64,000 nt of DNA from Autumnicola musiva (GCF_031846585.1 NZ_JAVRHK010000002.1:62001-126000), one strand, 5' to 3'; shown: positions 26,660-34,809, counted from the stretch's first letter. A program made the numbers and translations. Notes: generated by a model from the sequence alone, not told the origin.

Positions 26660-29068
26660 TTATGTTTTAGATGCGAATTGAATTATTGCCTTTTGCATAT
26701 CCTGATGCTCTTTGTAGAGCTTCATTATTTCCTCATTTTCTTGTCCATCGGTCAAGTAAGCTGCATATACTTCCTTCGGAACTTCCAGACGGAAGATGTT
26801 ACTTTCCCTGCCAATTTTGATAAACATTTCGGTGTACTTCCGTGGACCGGAAAGATTGTTCTTAATTGATTTTAATTGGTTCAAATCGTGGCTGGATAGA
26901 TTGAGCCGTTTGACCAATTCGTCATAGCCTTTTTCATTGTTCAGGCTATAAATGACCTGCGTGTTTTCAAGAATACTCGCTGAAGTTGAATTTTTCGGAA
27001 GCTGATTAATGGATTGAAGAATGATACCGATAGCTCCGTTCTGTTTTCGTATTGCTTGGTAGTAGAATTCGACACTTTCCAGTACATTCTCAAACTTTAA
27101 TTGTTTCGCAAACTCATCAAAGAGGATAATGCCTTTTTCCGCTCTATTCTTCCAGATGGTTCTTTGGATAGCTGACTTAATCAGTTTCAACATTACGGAC
27201 AGTATTTCCTTATTGTCCTTGACTTCATCCAGTTCAAAAACAATCAAACGCTTGTCCTCAATTTTATAGGTCTGGTCTTCGCTCACTTCAAAAAGGAAGC
27301 TATATAGACCATCGCCGACATATTCTGACATTACGTGCAAGAAGCTCGTCACATTAAAATAATCGGGATGGATTTTTAGGGTGCTCAGAAGATCTTCCTG
27401 ATTTCTTTCTATAAAGCTGTAAAAACCATCCAGTGAATGATTTTCTGAAGTACTATCGTAATAATAACGCAGTATTTTTTTGACCGATACTGATTGTGCC
27501 TTTGTAACCTTTAAGTCTGAAGCAAACAGTTCAAAGAGGAAGACGGACAAATCTTCCAAACGTTCTGGTGTAAGGTCATTAGTGTGGCTAATGTAAAATG
27601 GATTGATACCAAGGTTCTTTCCACTTTCGTAGCGAAGCACCGTATATTTATCAGGATAGAGCTTTGCAAACTTGGTATAAGAGCCACCCAAGTCGATAAT
27701 GACCAGGCGAACGCCACTTTCAAAATATTGGCGTAGAATGTTATTTGCCAGAAAAGATTTGCCCTCACCAGTTGGTGCAAAAATGGCAAAGTTTCGTGCC
27801 TTTATTCTTTTCTTCTTTTCGTCCCAAACATCCTTTAAAACAGGAATGTTATACTCACGGTCATTGAAAATGATTCCGGTGTTATCACTTTTGTAATTAG
27901 TGTTATTGATAAAAAGACAAAGCGCGTGTTTTAAGTCAGTTACATATAAATCGTTATTTGAAAAATTCGACGAAAAACAACAGTAACTATTTAGAATATA
28001 GTTTTTACGTTCTTCGCCTCTTGGGTAATACGGGATGATATCCAGTTCCTTAAATTCAGTCTTGATTTTTGAAGTTATCTTGTCGAGCTCTTTGGCTTCT
28101 TTTGCCCAATAGACAATATTGAGATGACCACGAATAATTCGGGCATTATCATCAGCATTGATTTGGTCAAGGATGTGTTGGATTTTACCAAGCACCACTT
28201 TATTTTGTGAACCAAAGTTTGAACTTTTATTTAGTTCCTCAACCTTCTTATCGAGCAGCTTGCGCCATTTTTGTTTGTCATCCAAATAAATAATTTGATT
28301 GACAATGTGATTCTCGTTAAGCGTAAGCCCTAAGCCATCAATAAACCCTTGATGAAATACAAAATCGTCAGAAGTGAATTTCTCATTGGTTTTGCTACTC
28401 TGTACACTTTCGCCAAAGCACAGTTCGCTGTTGATGGCCAGGGCATCAAAATGGTTTTCGCCAATATTGACGCTTTTCTTATCAAGTAAAATATCGGTGT
28501 CGTAGCCTTCATTGAAGCCATTAAAGTATGCACTTGTTAGTTGCCGAATATCTTCCGCTTTAAGCGAAACAAAATCCATCTTTCGGCTGTTATTGATAAA
28601 AGAAACTGAATCACTTACCGAGTTCGTGAAGCTCTTGATATTATCATCCAGTTCCTGTACGATTCCTTTTGAAACTTTCCTGAAGGGATTGACATATTTC
28701 GGATTATTGAGTGCCTTGTTTTTGGTCAAGATGAAGAACAAATAACAGTTGTGCTCAATATGCCCACGACCTTTAAAATGCTCGTGAGTAGCCTTTTCCA
28801 GAAAGGTTGAATTCGGAAGTTGTTCTGAAGTATATGATTTCTTGAGGTAGATATCCTGCTTGTGAACCACAGTACCAACTGGCAATGATTTCAAAGCCTG
28901 AAACCAAGCACCGTGCATATCCTCAAAATCCTTTTCAGAAAGAGAGTATATTTCCGGTAGATTCCCTTTATAGCATAGGACAACGTTACCATTGTTGGCA
29001 AATACGATATTGTCTTGAATATCTGCGATGGGTTGATATGCTGAAATGTTAATCTTGTTCATAATCAA
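26660..29068 (-). CDS. traG: Conjugation ATPase TraG (VirB4-like)
   Basis: Powers assembly of the conjugation channel. 802 aa. Walker A is FAPTGEGKSFL (near residue 430) and Walker B GIILFDEFAKQ (near 655). The N-terminal 400 residues form the VirB4-type domain, with an FVFHQGFIDGLGLTLNEN stretch. Called TraG in CTnDOT nomenclature, not to be confused with the VirD4-type protein at 17.5 kb. Overlaps traF by 20 bp. Confidence 0.93.
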   Translation of the reverse strand: MIMNKINISAYQPIADIQDNIVFANNGNVVLCYKGNLPEIYSLSEKDFEDMHGAWFQALKSLPVGTVVHKQDIYLKKSYTSEQLPNSTFLEKATHEHFKGRGHIEHNCYLFFILTKNKALNNPKYVNPFRKVSKGIVQELDDNIKSFTNSVSDSVSFINNSRKMDFVSLKAEDIRQLTSAYFNGFNEGYDTDILLDKKSVNIGENHFDALAINSELCFGESVQSSKTNEKFTSDDFVFHQGFIDGLGLTLNENHIVNQIIYLDDKQKWRKLLDKKVEELNKSSNFGSQNKVVLGKIQHILDQINADDNARIIRGHLNIVYWAKEAKELDKITSKIKTEFKELDIIPYYPRGEERKNYILNSYCCFSSNFSNNDLYVTDLKHALCLFINNTNYKSDNTGIIFNDREYNIPVLKDVWDEKKKRIKARNFAIFAPTGEGKSFLANNILRQYFESGVRLVIIDLGGSYTKFAKLYPDKYTVLRYESGKNLGINPFYISHTNDLTPERLEDLSVFLFELFASDLKVTKAQSVSVKKILRYYYDSTSENHSLDGFYSFIERNQEDLLSTLKIHPDYFNVTSFLHVMSEYVGDGLYSFLFEVSEDQTYKIEDKRLIVFELDEVKDNKEILSVMLKLIKSAIQRTIWKNRAEKGIILFDEFAKQLKFENVLESVEFYYQAIRKQNGAIGIILQSINQLPKNSTSASILENTQVIYSLNNEKGYDELVKRLNLSSHDLNQLKSIKNNLSGPRKYTEMFIKIGRESNIFRLEVPKEVYAAYLTDGQENEEIMKLYKEHQDMQKAIIQFASKT

Positions 29069-29333
29069 AGCCTGAGGTTTTTTTGTTACTCAATATTTTT
29101 GGGAAAGCATTTGTCATTTGAAAAATTTGTGGATTGTGTGTAATCCATGTCAGCACCACAAATAAGGAAGTATTGAGTACCAATACTCCTATTATGATCG
29201 CAAAGCTGAAAGAGAAAATGATGATGAGCAACGAAGCCAAAATGGAAACCATCATCAAGGCAAACAGGGAAATGGACAGTCCAAAAATGACAGCCCGTTT
29301 CCGAATGTTTTTATAGACTTCGAACCGCTTCAT
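29049..29333 (-). CDS. traF: Conjugative transposon protein TraF (DUF4133)
   Basis: Small VirB3-like inner-membrane protein, 94 aa, with two adjacent membrane helices (about residues 14-65). Starts MKRFEVYKNIRKRA, typical of the family. Between traE (2 bp) and traG. Confidence 0.85.
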   Translation of the reverse strand: MKRFEVYKNIRKRAVIFGLSISLFALMMVSILASLLIIIFSFSFAIIIGVLVLNTSLFVVLTWITHNPQIFQMTNAFPKILSNKKTSGFDYEQD

Positions 29334-29335
29334 CT

Positions 29336-29623
29336 TTAAACTACGATTCCTATTAAGTATGTGAAGATGCCGACTACTGCACCTGCAATTAGTACAAAGA
29401 CCAGTATTCTTGTTATCCCTTTTTTGAGGTCCGCATTTTCGCCGAAGAAATGTCCAGCATTAAATAGGAAGCCAACCAAGAAGATAACACCCAATAAAAT
29501 CGGAAAGATAGTCCTGATGGTATCGCCAACATCGTTAACGGAATTTTCTATGCCACCAATTTGAGCAAAAAGGGAAGTGGTTAAGAGCGAAAGAATGGAC
29601 GCTAAATAGTGTGATTTTTTCAT
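29336..29623 (-). CDS. traE: Conjugative transposon protein TraE (DUF4134)
   Basis: Pilin-like VirB2 counterpart, 95 aa: N-terminal signal sequence (residues 1-20), a short polar loop, then two membrane helices. First gene of the - strand transfer operon. Confidence 0.85.
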   Translation of the reverse strand: MKKSHYLASILSLLTTSLFAQIGGIENSVNDVGDTIRTIFPILLGVIFLVGFLFNAGHFFGENADLKKGITRILVFVLIAGAVVGIFTYLIGIVV

Positions 29624-29812
29624 AACGGAAAAATTTAGATTTTAAGTTCATTTTTCATTATTAGAATTTACATATATTTGATTGTAAATAACTGAAAATC
29701 AAATAATTGTGAATAAAATATTCTTTGGTATTGTTTGAATTTCATTGTTATTATTTGACATCAAATTCTATGAAGTTTGATATGGAAGTTGTTGATAACC
29801 CGAAAATTGGAA

Positions 29813-30454
29813 ATGAAAAATCTGCTCAAAAACGTCAGTTTTACAATTTTACTCATGAAAATGTGCTTCATTTTTGGACAGGAAATCGATGTTCAAAAGA
29901 GAATTGTAATTGATGTTGGACACGGTGGAAAAGATGCTGGGGCAATGGGCATAAATGGCATCCAAGAAAAGTATGTGGTTTTGTCGATTGCTAAAGAGAT
30001 TTTAAGGTTGAATAATGATTTGGATCAACCTTTAGATATTTATTTAACCAGGTATAGTGATACGCTTATTTCGTTATCGGATAGAACCAAACTGACTAAA
30101 GCCTTAAATGCTGATTTATTTCTGTCCTTGCATTGCAATCACTCTAATAATCCAGCTGCGAGAGGAATAGAGGTTTATGTGGCTAAGGCTGTGTCTAAAT
30201 ACTCAGATGATGCTATTTGGTTTGCTTTTCAACTGCAAGATGATCTAAATAAGAGTTTGGGGTTGGAGAGTAGAGGTGTGAAGTTTGCGAATTTTCAGGT
30301 GTTGCGGGGAACTATAGATTATTGTCCTGCTGTTTTGATCGAATTGGGTTTCTTGTCCAATCACGATGAGGGCAACTTTATTTCAGAGAACAACAACATT
30401 GAACGCATCGCACTATCGATATTATCATCCATTCAAAAATCAATAAAATTATGA
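29813..30454 (+). CDS. N-acetylmuramoyl-L-alanine amidase (exported)
   Basis: Cleaves the peptide from the glycan of peptidoglycan; on ICEs such enzymes can open the wall for the channel (inference). 213 aa from the ATG at 29813, which gives a signal peptide (MKNLLKNVSFTILLMKMCF); the upstream in-frame start would hide it. Amidase_3 motifs: VIDVGHGGKDAG (zinc His), SLHCNHS and ELGFLSN with the late Glu. Transcribed away from the tra operon. Confidence 0.88.
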   Translation: MKNLLKNVSFTILLMKMCFIFGQEIDVQKRIVIDVGHGGKDAGAMGINGIQEKYVVLSIAKEILRLNNDLDQPLDIYLTRYSDTLISLSDRTKLTKALNADLFLSLHCNHSNNPAARGIEVYVAKAVSKYSDDAIWFAFQLQDDLNKSLGLESRGVKFANFQVLRGTIDYCPAVLIELGFLSNHDEGNFISENNNIERIALSILSSIQKSIKL

Positions 30455-30549
30455 AAGATATTTTTTTAGAGTTAACGAAGAGCTTGAAGGAGATTGTACT
30501 ACAGTTTGTTTCAGAAGTGATTTTATTGTACAAATCCTTTAGAAGTTAG
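30451..30549 (+). CDS. 32-residue ORF coupled to the amidase gene
   Basis: The start codon overlaps the amidase stop (ATGA at 30451-30454), a classic translational coupling arrangement. The product alternates Leu/Ile/Val with Lys/Glu (KDIFLELTKSLKEIVLQFV), suggesting one amphipathic helix. No family recognised. Confidence 0.4.
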   Translation: MKDIFLELTKSLKEIVLQFVSEVILLYKSFRS

Positions 30550-30601
30550 ATTACCTAAGTTTATTATTTACACATTATAAAAAACAATTTATCTAATAGT
30601 A

Positions 30602-30643
30602 TATTTAAGTATTTGCTTAAATAATATAATAGTGATATATTTG
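30602..30643 (+). promoter_or_regulatory. Promoter with overlapping ArsR operator
   Basis: TTTG (30612-30615), a 20-nt spacer and TATATTTG (30636-30643) form a full Bacteroidota promoter 22 bp before arsR. A perfect 8-bp inverted repeat, TATTTAAG (30602-30609) and CTTAAATA (30616-30623), straddles the -33 box, so a bound ArsR dimer would block RNA polymerase. Confidence 0.75.
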
Positions 30644-30665
30644 TTGCTACTTTAAATCAAAAAAG

Positions 30666-31037
30666 ATGAGCTTGGAAATTACTTGTACACGGAACGAAGC
30701 AGACAAGAAGCAAATATCGAGATGTAAGGAAACCATAGAGAATTCTTCGGACAGCTTTAAAGTAATAAGCAAAATTCTGGCTCTCGCTGGAAGCGAGGTA
30801 AGACTTAAAGTACTATTCCTTTTGAACATAGAAAATGAACTGTGCCCTTGTGATATTGCGGACATTCTTGAAATGAGTGTTCCCGCCGTGTCCCAGCATA
30901 TCCGAAAAATGAAGGATGCAGGAATTATTACATCGAGACGTGAAGGGCAAACATTGTATTATTCGCTGGTAAAGAGTGAAGACAATGTTTTGAATGGAAT
31001 TTTCAATTTAATTTCGACAAGAAAGAAAACAGCTTAG
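30666..31037 (+). CDS. ArsR/SmtB-family metal-responsive repressor
   Basis: Winged-helix repressor that leaves its operator when it binds metal. 123 aa. The segment ELCPCDIADILEMSVPAVSQHIRKM (two parts, near residues 58-82) joins a CPC metal site to the recognition helix, the arrangement seen in ArsR regulators of mercury operons. An extra Cys lies at residue 7. First gene of the mer-like operon, 12 bp before merTP, with an operator at its own promoter. Confidence 0.9.
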   Translation: MSLEITCTRNEADKKQISRCKETIENSSDSFKVISKILALAGSEVRLKVLFLLNIENELCPCDIADILEMSVPAVSQHIRKMKDAGIITSRREGQTLYYSLVKSEDNVLNGIFNLISTRKKTA

Positions 31038-31049
31038 AAAGTTTATATT

Positions 31050-31673
31050 ATGGCACCGAATAAGACTTCAAACACCGCGGCCTATACCGGCATTTTTACC
31101 GCAGTTGCAGCATCAATATGTTGTATAACCCCTGTTTTGGCATTAATTGCCGGAACAAGTGGAATTGCATCGACCTTTTCATGGGTCGAGCCATTTAGGC
31201 CCTATCTTATCGGCTTGACCATTATTGTTTTGGTCTTTGCATGGTATCCGAAACTTCAATCGAAAACCCAGGAAGAAAAGGATTGTGCCTGCGACGAGGA
31301 AGCAAAACCATCTTTTTGGCAGTCCAAAAATTTTCTGTTCATAGTTACAGTATTTGCCGGATTGATGCTGGCTTTCCCTTATTATTCCAATATATTTTAT
31401 GCACAGCCCAGCAAGGATATAGTGTATGTTTCTCAATCAAACATAATAAAGCACACCTTTGAAGTTGAGGGAATGACCTGCGCAGGATGTGAAGCCCACG
31501 TAGAAAGTGAGGTAAATAATCTGGATGGTATTTTATCAGTCAAGGCGAGTTACGCAAATACTAATACCGTAGTGGAATATGATAAAACTAAAGTTGATTT
31601 GGTCGCAATTCGAGAAGCAATAAATAAAACTGGTTATAAAGCAATCGATACAGAAAATAAAGAAGAGAAGTAG
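31050..31673 (+). CDS. Mercuric transport fusion protein MerTP
   Basis: Imports Hg(II) to the cytosol for reduction. Three membrane helices form the MerT part, with the vicinal Cys pair in SICCITPVL (residues 23-31) and a cytosolic CAC site near residue 78. The C-terminal 75 residues are a MerP/HMA domain with GMTCAGCEAHV. 207 aa. No gap to the reductase-like gene, so coupled. Confidence 0.88.
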   Translation: MAPNKTSNTAAYTGIFTAVAASICCITPVLALIAGTSGIASTFSWVEPFRPYLIGLTIIVLVFAWYPKLQSKTQEEKDCACDEEAKPSFWQSKNFLFIVTVFAGLMLAFPYYSNIFYAQPSKDIVYVSQSNIIKHTFEVEGMTCAGCEAHVESEVNNLDGILSVKASYANTNTVVEYDKTKVDLVAIREAINKTGYKAIDTENKEEK

Positions 31674-33020
31674 ATGAAAAAATATGATGTATTTGTAATA
31701 GGTTCCGGGATGTCAGGTATGACCGTTGCTAATAAATGTGCCTCCAAAGGCCTTAAGGTTGGCATTACCGATGAACTTCCCTACGGTGGAACCTGTGCCC
31801 TAAGAGGCTGTGATCCTAAAAAGGTGATTATAGGAGCAACTGAAGTACGTGATTTTGCCCAAAGACTTAAAGGAAATGGAATAGATACCGTGCCTGAAGT
31901 CAATTGGGAAGATATTATGGCTTTTAAGCAATCTTTTGTGGATGCCATGCCTCCTAAAATTGAAAAAGGATATAAGAATAAAGACATAGATACCTATCAC
32001 ACTTCAGCTAAATTTTTATCTGATAACACCTTGCAGGTAGGAGATGAAGTTATTGAAGCTGATAAATTCCTGATCGCAACCGGAGCAAAACCACGGGTAT
32101 TGGATTTTGAAGGTGGAAATTTGGCACTTTCAAGTACAGATTTCCTTAATTTGGAGGAATTGCCCAGCTCACTGCTCTTTATCGGTGGTGGCTACATTGC
32201 CTTTGAATTTGCCCATATCGCTGCGCGGGCCGGTGCCGATGTAACCATATTACATCGTGGTGATCATCCATTGGAAAACTTTGATCGTGACATTGTTAAA
32301 CATCTTGTGCATGCAACCCGAAAGCTAGGAATTAAACTGGTTTTGGAAACCGAAGTTTCTAAAATTGAAAAGAAAGAAGACCATTACGTAGTAACAGGAA
32401 AATCAAATGGAAAAGAGGTCAATTATAGGACTGACTCTGTCTTTAACTCAGCCGGTCGTCCTCCCGCTATCTTTGATTTAGATTTGGAAAAAGCTGGCAT
32501 CTCTTTTTCAAAAAAAGGAATTACGGTAAACGAATACCTTCAAAGTACCTCTAACCCTAATATTTATGCAGCGGGAGATTCGGCAGATTCAAGAGGATTA
32601 CCCCTTACACCTGTTGCAGTAATGGAAGGGCATATTGTGGCATCAAATATCATCAACGGGAACAAGAAAAAAGTCAATTATCCCCCAATGCCTTCTGTAG
32701 TTTTTACTTTGCCTACCCTGGCATCAGTAGGATTAACCGAAGCAGAAGCCAAATCAAAACAGATAGAATATCAGGTCAATTATAACCATGCGGAAAGCTG
32801 GTTCAATGCAAAAAGACTGAATGTTAAGGAATATGCCTATAAAACCATCATTAATAAAGAAAATCAGACTATTCTTGGCGCACATCTAATAGGCCCTAAC
32901 GCGGAAGAAACCATCAATTTATTCGCCATGGCGATAAAGACCAAAATGAAAATTAATGAGTTAAGGACGATGATATTTACGTATCCAACTCTGTCATCAG
33001 ATATCCCTCATATGCTTTAA
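31674..33020 (+). CDS. MerA-like pyridine nucleotide-disulfide oxidoreductase lacking the C-terminal Cys pair
   Basis: Flavoprotein disulfide reductase, 448 aa. FAD motif VFVIGSGMSGMTVANK (residues 6-21), redox-active GGTCALRGCDPKK (near 39-51), NAD(P) motif FIGGGYIAFEFA and FAD motif IYAAGDSADS are all intact. The C-terminus ends YPTLSSDIPHML, with neither the terminal CC of classic MerA nor the HPTLSE of lipoamide dehydrogenase. There is no N-terminal HMA domain. Position after merTP argues for a mercury- or thiol-related reductase. Confidence 0.85.
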   Translation: MKKYDVFVIGSGMSGMTVANKCASKGLKVGITDELPYGGTCALRGCDPKKVIIGATEVRDFAQRLKGNGIDTVPEVNWEDIMAFKQSFVDAMPPKIEKGYKNKDIDTYHTSAKFLSDNTLQVGDEVIEADKFLIATGAKPRVLDFEGGNLALSSTDFLNLEELPSSLLFIGGGYIAFEFAHIAARAGADVTILHRGDHPLENFDRDIVKHLVHATRKLGIKLVLETEVSKIEKKEDHYVVTGKSNGKEVNYRTDSVFNSAGRPPAIFDLDLEKAGISFSKKGITVNEYLQSTSNPNIYAAGDSADSRGLPLTPVAVMEGHIVASNIINGNKKKVNYPPMPSVVFTLPTLASVGLTEAEAKSKQIEYQVNYNHAESWFNAKRLNVKEYAYKTIINKENQTILGAHLIGPNAEETINLFAMAIKTKMKINELRTMIFTYPTLSSDIPHML

Positions 33021-33033
33021 AAATAAATAGATT

Positions 33034-33240
33034 ATGGAAATAGAACTAGTTTCTACCATTACATGTCCTGGTTGCGGACACACAAAAGAAGAGGAAATGC
33101 CCACAACAGCCTGTCAGTTTTTTTACCAATGTGATAATTGCAAGCATTTATTAAAACCAAAAGAAGGTGATTGCTGTGTTTATTGTTCTTATGGTAATGT
33201 TGCCTGTCCACCCATTCAGGAAGGAACAAATTGCTGCTAA
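33034..33240 (+). CDS. GDCCVxC-domain small protein
   Basis: 68 residues with 11 Cys: CPGC near the start, CDNC in the middle, GDCCVYCSYG at 46-55 and a terminal CC. It matches the GDCCVxC family, whose members sometimes carry selenocysteine; here all positions are Cys codons. Last gene of the mer-like operon; likely a metal-binding or thiol-transfer protein (inference). Confidence 0.8.
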   Translation: MEIELVSTITCPGCGHTKEEEMPTTACQFFYQCDNCKHLLKPKEGDCCVYCSYGNVACPPIQEGTNCC

Positions 33241-33254
33241 AAATTTAAAATACT

Positions 33255-33288
33255 TTTGGTGACCTCCCCCACTCCAGATGTATCTTGC
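33255..33288 (+). promoter_or_regulatory. Operator-promoter 1 of the CsoR-like regulon
   Basis: TTTG (33255-33258), 22-nt spacer beginning GTGACCTCCCCC, then TATCTTGC (33281-33288). The -7 box ends 14 bp before the ATG at 33303. Confidence 0.6.
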
Positions 33289-33302
33289 TGAAAATTAAAA
33301 GT

Positions 33303-33677
33303 ATGATTCCTAGAGATCTAAGTAAAGATATAAAAACTCGCTTGCAGAGCATCAGCGGCCAGCTTAACGGACTTATAAAAATGCTGGATGAAAATAAAGA
33401 TCCAGAAAAGATTCTGATCCAGTTCAAAGCGGCGCAAAAAGGGCTTGATAAGGCGCATTTTCTTCTTTTAGATGAAGTGTACCGCAAAGCGCTGGCGATC
33501 ACAATTTCAGAAACTGTGGAAGCCTGTCCCGGTAATTGCGGTAATGAAGAGCGAATTGAATTTATTCGCAAACAATTTCCCGACCTTGAGCTTAACAGCC
33601 TTACCGATAAAATGAAGGAGATTGATGAACTTAAACGAAGGCTGGAATCTTACATTTCCGAAAATAAATCAGAGTAA
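33303..33677 (+). CDS. CsoR/RcnR-family regulator without the canonical copper ligands
   Basis: All-helical DNA-binding repressor family (DUF156). 124 aa from the ATG at 33303; the earlier in-frame start at 33285 lies inside the -7 box and is rejected. The family core is clear: RLQSISGQLNGLIKML and KAAQKGLDKAHFLLLDE. By eye alignment the C-H-C copper ligands are Pro34, Val59 and Ala63. The only two Cys form CPGNC at 75-79, in a non-standard place, followed by a longer C-terminal tail. It therefore senses something other than Cu(I) by the usual site, or uses the new Cys pair. Confidence 0.85.
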   Translation: MIPRDLSKDIKTRLQSISGQLNGLIKMLDENKDPEKILIQFKAAQKGLDKAHFLLLDEVYRKALAITISETVEACPGNCGNEERIEFIRKQFPDLELNSLTDKMKEIDELKRRLESYISENKSE

Positions 33678-33746
33678 AACATTCAAAAATTTTCCATTTA
33701 ATTTTAATACTAATAAAAATCTGTCGTAAAAAAGCAGGTTTTTTTA

Positions 33747-33780
33747 TTTGGAGACCACCCCGGTTCCGCTCTTATCTTTG
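33747..33780 (+). promoter_or_regulatory. Operator-promoter 2 of the CsoR-like regulon
   Basis: TTTG (33747-33750), 22-nt spacer beginning GAGACCACCCCGG, then TATCTTTG (33773-33780), a perfect -7 box. Confidence 0.65.
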
Positions 33781-33834
33781 GATTGTTCTTTAATAAGAAG
33801 GATAAAACTGATTGTTAATTTAAATTCAAAAAAA

Positions 33835-34107
33835 ATGAAAAGACAAATAGAAATATTTACGGCAAATTGTCCGGTTTGTGATCCGGTTGTAAAAATGGTG
33901 AAAGAGTTGTCCTGCGATAGTTGCGAGATTACCACCTATAACCTGGTGGAACAATGTGAGGATAAGACCTGTATAGACAAAGTGCAGGAGTACGGTGTAA
34001 AGAGAATTCCCTCGGTGGCGGTTGATGGAAAATTGCTTGAGTGCTGTACAAACAATGGTATAAGCAAAGAAAAACTTATCGAAGCAGGAATAGGAAAAGC
34101 CAGTTAG
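33835..34107 (+). CDS. Cys-rich thioredoxin-like protein
   Basis: 90 aa from the ATG at 33835, the first after operator-promoter 2. Thioredoxin fold with redox CPVC (residues 11-14, in FTANCPVCDP) and a cis-Pro segment RIPSVAVDGKLLEC. Extra Cys pairs (SCDSC, CEDKTC, ECC) are unusual for the family and suggest metal or persulfide handling. Confidence 0.8.
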   Translation: MKRQIEIFTANCPVCDPVVKMVKELSCDSCEITTYNLVEQCEDKTCIDKVQEYGVKRIPSVAVDGKLLECCTNNGISKEKLIEAGIGKAS

Positions 34108-34147
34108 CAAAACCATCGTACTGAAATTAAAATCTGAAACTTTTTAT

Positions 34148-34176
34148 GGCAGCCAAAAATGGCTGCCTTTCTTTTT
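34148..34176 (+). terminator. Terminator after the thioredoxin-like gene
   Basis: A 7-bp perfect GC-rich stem (GGCAGCC 34148-34154, GGCTGCC 34161-34167) followed by a T-rich tract. Confidence 0.85.
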
Positions 34177-34211
34177 AATCAAATTAAAATGTTAAATCTT
34201 TATTAATCGGC

Positions 34212-34244
34212 TTGCCTACCCCCCGGGCTATGAGTTGATATTTG
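34212..34244 (+). promoter_or_regulatory. Operator-promoter 3 of the CsoR-like regulon
   Basis: TTG (34212-34214), 22-nt spacer beginning CCTACCCCCCGGG, then GATATTTG (34237-34244), 74 bp before the Csp gene. Confidence 0.6.
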
Positions 34245-34318
34245 AAAAGAGGTTCGGCTCTTAATCTTTTATTTCTGATTTCCGAGCAAATCAGGAAGTA
34301 ACTAAAACCATTTAAATT

Positions 34319-34645
34319 ATGAAACCATTAAGTTCAGAAATGCAAAAATGTATCGATGATTGCAACGCCTGCATTACTGCGGCGAGAATTTGCCTTGACC
34401 AACATTTGGGGGAACCCGACATGAAACAATGCCACAAATTTTGTCTGGATTGTATTGCTTTATGCAGTGCGTGCGTCCAGCTATTAGCCAGCCAGTCTGA
34501 TTACTCAAAACGTGTTTGCGGAATTTGTGCCGACTTATGTAAAGCCTGTGCTGATGAATGTGCAAAGTTTGACAGTGAAGTTTGCCAGCAATGCGCAGAA
34601 AAATGTCGAACCTGTGCCGAAAGCTGTAAAGAAATGGCAGCTTAA
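34319..34645 (+). CDS. Four-helix-bundle copper-binding protein (Csp-like)
   Basis: 108 aa, Cys-rich throughout the helices (CxxxC and CxxC repeats, e.g. CNACITAARIC, CHKFCLDCIALCSACV, CAEKCRTCAESC). Proteins of this type store many Cu(I) ions along the inside of the bundle. No signal peptide, so cytosolic buffering. Monocistronic: own operator-promoter and terminator. Confidence 0.9.
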   Translation: MKPLSSEMQKCIDDCNACITAARICLDQHLGEPDMKQCHKFCLDCIALCSACVQLLASQSDYSKRVCGICADLCKACADECAKFDSEVCQQCAEKCRTCAESCKEMAA

Positions 34646-34667
34646 AAAAAATGTTAAATTTTTTTTT

Positions 34668-34700
34668 AAAGGAGCGGCTAAAAAGTTGCTCCTTTTTTAT
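34668..34700 (+). terminator. Terminator after the Csp gene
   Basis: An 8-bp stem (AAAGGAGC 34668-34675, GCTCCTTT 34688-34695) with a partly pairing loop and T tract. Confidence 0.8.
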
Positions 34701-34775
34701 AAATGGGATTATAAAGTAGGGAAAAATACCATCCAGTCTCTCATCCACAACCACCTATAAAAAAGCCTCTAGAAG

Positions 34776-34809
34776 TTTGGATACCACCCGGGCTTCCGGT
34801 GTACATTTA
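34776..34809 (+). promoter_or_regulatory. Operator-promoter 4 of the CsoR-like regulon
   Basis: TTTG (34776-34779), 22-nt spacer beginning GATACCACCCGGG, then TACATTTA (34802-34809). Confidence 0.6.

Noticed and set aside
33034..33240. Selenocysteine (in-frame TGA) in the GDCCVxC protein
   Set aside because: All relevant codons are TGT or TGC; no in-frame TGA before the natural TAA stop.
34374..34754. 126-codon - strand ORF opposite the Csp gene
   Set aside because: Antisense shadow created by the Cys-rich codons of the copper-binding protein, and it runs through the terminator.
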